From Cucumis sativus (lineage: Eukaryota; Streptophyta; Magnoliopsida; Cucurbitales; Cucurbitaceae): a stretch of 64,000 nt of DNA. The notes under the pieces are model-generated. The model saw only the letters and a program-made list of their open reading frames with translations, ran no database searches and had not been told where the DNA came from. The stretch spans positions 11,718,001-11,782,000 of the forward strand of contig NC_026657.2 in the NCBI RefSeq assembly GCF_000004075.3, read 5' to 3'. The translations under genes and the position numbers were made by a program. Shown piece after piece: positions 61,830 through 64,000 of the stretch; positions within the stretch are counted from its first letter, which is position 1, and each line of letters begins with the position of its first letter.

Positions 61830-64000
61830 ATGACGACCAAGATAGCGCCGGGAGTCGGAGCTAATCTTCTCGGCCAGCACGCCCCCGAGAGGAATCAAGA
61901 CGCCACTGCCTATGTCGGAAATCTAGATCCCCAGGTTTTTTTCCCTTCTTTTTCCTTTCTGAATCAGCTAATTCACCTTCAAATCCCTTCATCTAGGGTT
62001 TCCCCGTTCTTCTAATTTCATTTTTATCATACGCTTTTACTCTTTTTTGAATGCCCTGCCAGGTGTCTGAGGAGTTGCTTTGGGAGCTGTTTGTTCAAGC
62101 CGGTCCAGTTGGTGAGTTCGTTCATTTCTTTTTCCTAATGAACTCTTGGGGATTTCTGAAAACTCTGTTGAAGTTACTTTTGTTCCCTTCTTATTCTTGG
62201 TTGGATTATTTCCTTGAACAAATTGTACATACTTCTTGTTTTGTAGTTAATGTGTATGTGCCAAAGGATAGAGTCACTAATTTGCATCAAGGATATGGAT
62301 TCATTGAGTTTCGCAGTGAGGAAGATGCAGATTATGTATGTTATATTGTGGACTCTTTTGCCTTTTTATCCTCATAGTTATACGCTTTCGGAAGTTATCT
62401 TGATTTTCCATTCTCTATGATTTTGCAGGCAATTAAGGTGCTAAATATGATCAAGCTCTATGGGAAGCCAATTCGTGTAAACAAGGTATGTAGGAAACCT
62501 GTTCGTTCAACTGCACTATAATGTGGTCTGATGTACTATTCAGCAAAGGAGGATGGTATTTCATCTTCTTATAAAAATGGATGTTTAACTTTTATTATGT
62601 GTGCATTGCATATTCCAGGCATCTCAAGACAAAAAGAGTTTGGATGTGGGGGCAAATCTCTTCATAGGAAACCTAGACCCGGTAAGTCTTTATTTTATTC
62701 TGATATGTCTGGAAAATTTGCAAGACTAATGTTTTAAAGATTGAAACTAAACCATGGTTTTTCTTTCAGGATGTAGATGAGAAGCTTCTCTACGATACTT
62801 TCAGTGCATTTGGGGTCATTGTAACAAATCCTAAGGTTATAACTTTTCCCATAAATCCATCACTCTAGTATGTTTTGTTTATCACAGGAGATTAGAGTTC
62901 ATTTTTGAGCAAACTACTTACTAGTAAATTATAGTTCATTTTCAAGTGAACTACTTACTCTCTAAAGAAGTGATTTAATGACAATTTAACGTAGTGAAGG
63001 CCTTTCATGGAAATATTAAACCATCACAATTGCCTTTTAGTATGTTTACGGTTGTTTATTTTTTCTGGAGTATGCTGAACATCATCGGTCTCTATTCTGT
63101 ATTTTTTTTATGGGAGTTGTAAGTAAACTTGTAGGAAGTTTGTGTTATTTGTGGCTTTTATTAATGAATTTCTCTTTAGTTTGCAATGAGAAAATTCATT
63201 CTTCTACGATATTGCCTCTTTGACCAGAAAGTTGATCTAGATTATGAAATAGTATAACATTCCTTTTCTTATTCTTTTTGTTTTATCCCTTTCTCCTTTA
63301 CTTGTAGTTCTTCGACATGTCTCTTCTATTTCAAGTTTCAAGCATAATGGTGGTTGAACAACCAGTTTATGGTTTCTTTTGTCTGTATTCAGTGTCTTTT
63401 TTAATAATATATAATTTCTATCTCTTCCTTAATTGTTTTCTTGGCTTACCATTACTTTTAGAATTTCTTTTTACGCCAAGGATTTTTTTGCTGGGTTTTC
63501 TTCCACGAGGGTTACTCCACCTCTCTATCGCCACTTTCCCACTACTATCATGTTTTTTATGAGAATGGGACTTGTTATATGACCTTACTTTCTATTTCCT
63601 GTTACTCTCCTGAATTGTGTAGTTGGGTATGCTGGATCGGGAATTTTTTAGGAATTTAAGGGGTTAATAACATCATGGCCGTTGGAATGCTTAGACTTCT
63701 TGGCTACTGAACTCTGCTATCAAATCAGTTTCCTACCATGTTTCAAGAGCAATATGAACCTAAGTTTTGAACTCTTAAGTGCATAAGGCACAACATTATT
63801 CCCTTTACCATCCTTTTAAATAACATATCCCTCTATTTAGCATGTGGAATACAAAATTCAGTCTGAAGTGGGCGCTTGAAAAGTGTTCATATTTTCTTTG
63901 TATTAAGCCCTTTACCAATGTTTCAATACTCTTTTGCTTGGTTCTTTCGTTGTTTCTCCTTTGTGATCATTTGTAAGTCGTTTTCACATTTGTATTGCTC
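61830..64000 (+). CDS. SF3B4: splicing factor 3B subunit 4 (SAP49), 5' part
   Basis: Subunit of SF3b in the U2 snRNP, and also of the U11/U12 di-snRNP, binding pre-mRNA near the branch site. Exons seen: 61830-61934, 62063-62111, 62247-62335, 62429-62485, 62619-62681, 62770-62835, giving the first 143 residues in a continuous frame. RRM1: ERNQDATAYVGNLDPQV, SEELLWELFVQAGPVVNVYV, RNP1 QGYGFIEF. RRM2 starts ANLFIGNLDPDVDEKLLYDT and FSAFGVIVTNPK. The rest of RRM2 (expected to begin IMRD) and the proline-rich tail lie beyond the window: 62836-64000 appears to be one long intron, with no further SF3B4 exon found in it. Confidence 0.95.

Overview
The window is a stretch of nuclear DNA from a flowering plant: AT-rich, with intron-rich genes using GT-AG junctions, long AT-rich intergenic spacers and decayed retroelements. 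A cucurbit (Cucumis-like) source is my best guess, because the NLR gene closely resembles the melon Fom-2 type of CC-NB-LRR protein. That is a judgement from memory of the family, not a database result.

Layout from left to right. At 1-1600 (-) lies the 5' part of a GH17 beta-1,3-glucanase gene cut by the window edge. At 4196-5356 (+) is a broken UDP-glycosyltransferase. At 6303-9749 (-) is a single-exon CC-NB-LRR resistance gene with a hexanucleotide array just past its stop codon. At 13895-18502 (+) is a plant C2H2 zinc-finger protein with a long acidic, repeat-bearing tail. At 20405-32401 (-) is a complete 12-exon SEC23 gene of the COPII coat, whose introns hold several decayed LINE fragments. 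At 37086-40445 (+) is a 13-exon FKBP62/ROF1-type immunophilin. At 45387-47699 (+) is a group I bZIP factor with a LINE relic upstream. At 50115-54649 (-) is the minor-spliceosome protein U11/U12-35K. At 56176-59504 (-) is an ankyrin plus CbbX-type AAA+ ATPase. At 61830-64000 (+) is the start of SF3B4, which continues past the right edge.

The genes do not form an operon or an obvious metabolic cluster. GH17 and the NLR are defence-type genes; SEC23, FKBP62, bZIP, U11/U12-35K, the ankyrin-AAA protein and SF3B4 look like conserved single-copy housekeeping or regulatory genes. Two spliceosome genes lie about 7 kb apart, and the SF3b complex is shared between U2 snRNP and the U11/U12 di-snRNP, but this may be chance.

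The most unusual structure is in the non-coding part: every LINE relic I recognise lies in the sense orientation of its host or adjacent gene; an AT-rich repeat family with a TCTATCAnTGATAGA-like core recurs about six times; and there are several recent-looking tandem duplications, one of them nested. I found no clear previously undescribed system. No tRNA, rRNA or CRISPR array was seen. Exon borders were placed by hand from splice signals and reading-frame continuity; untranslated regions are mostly undefined.
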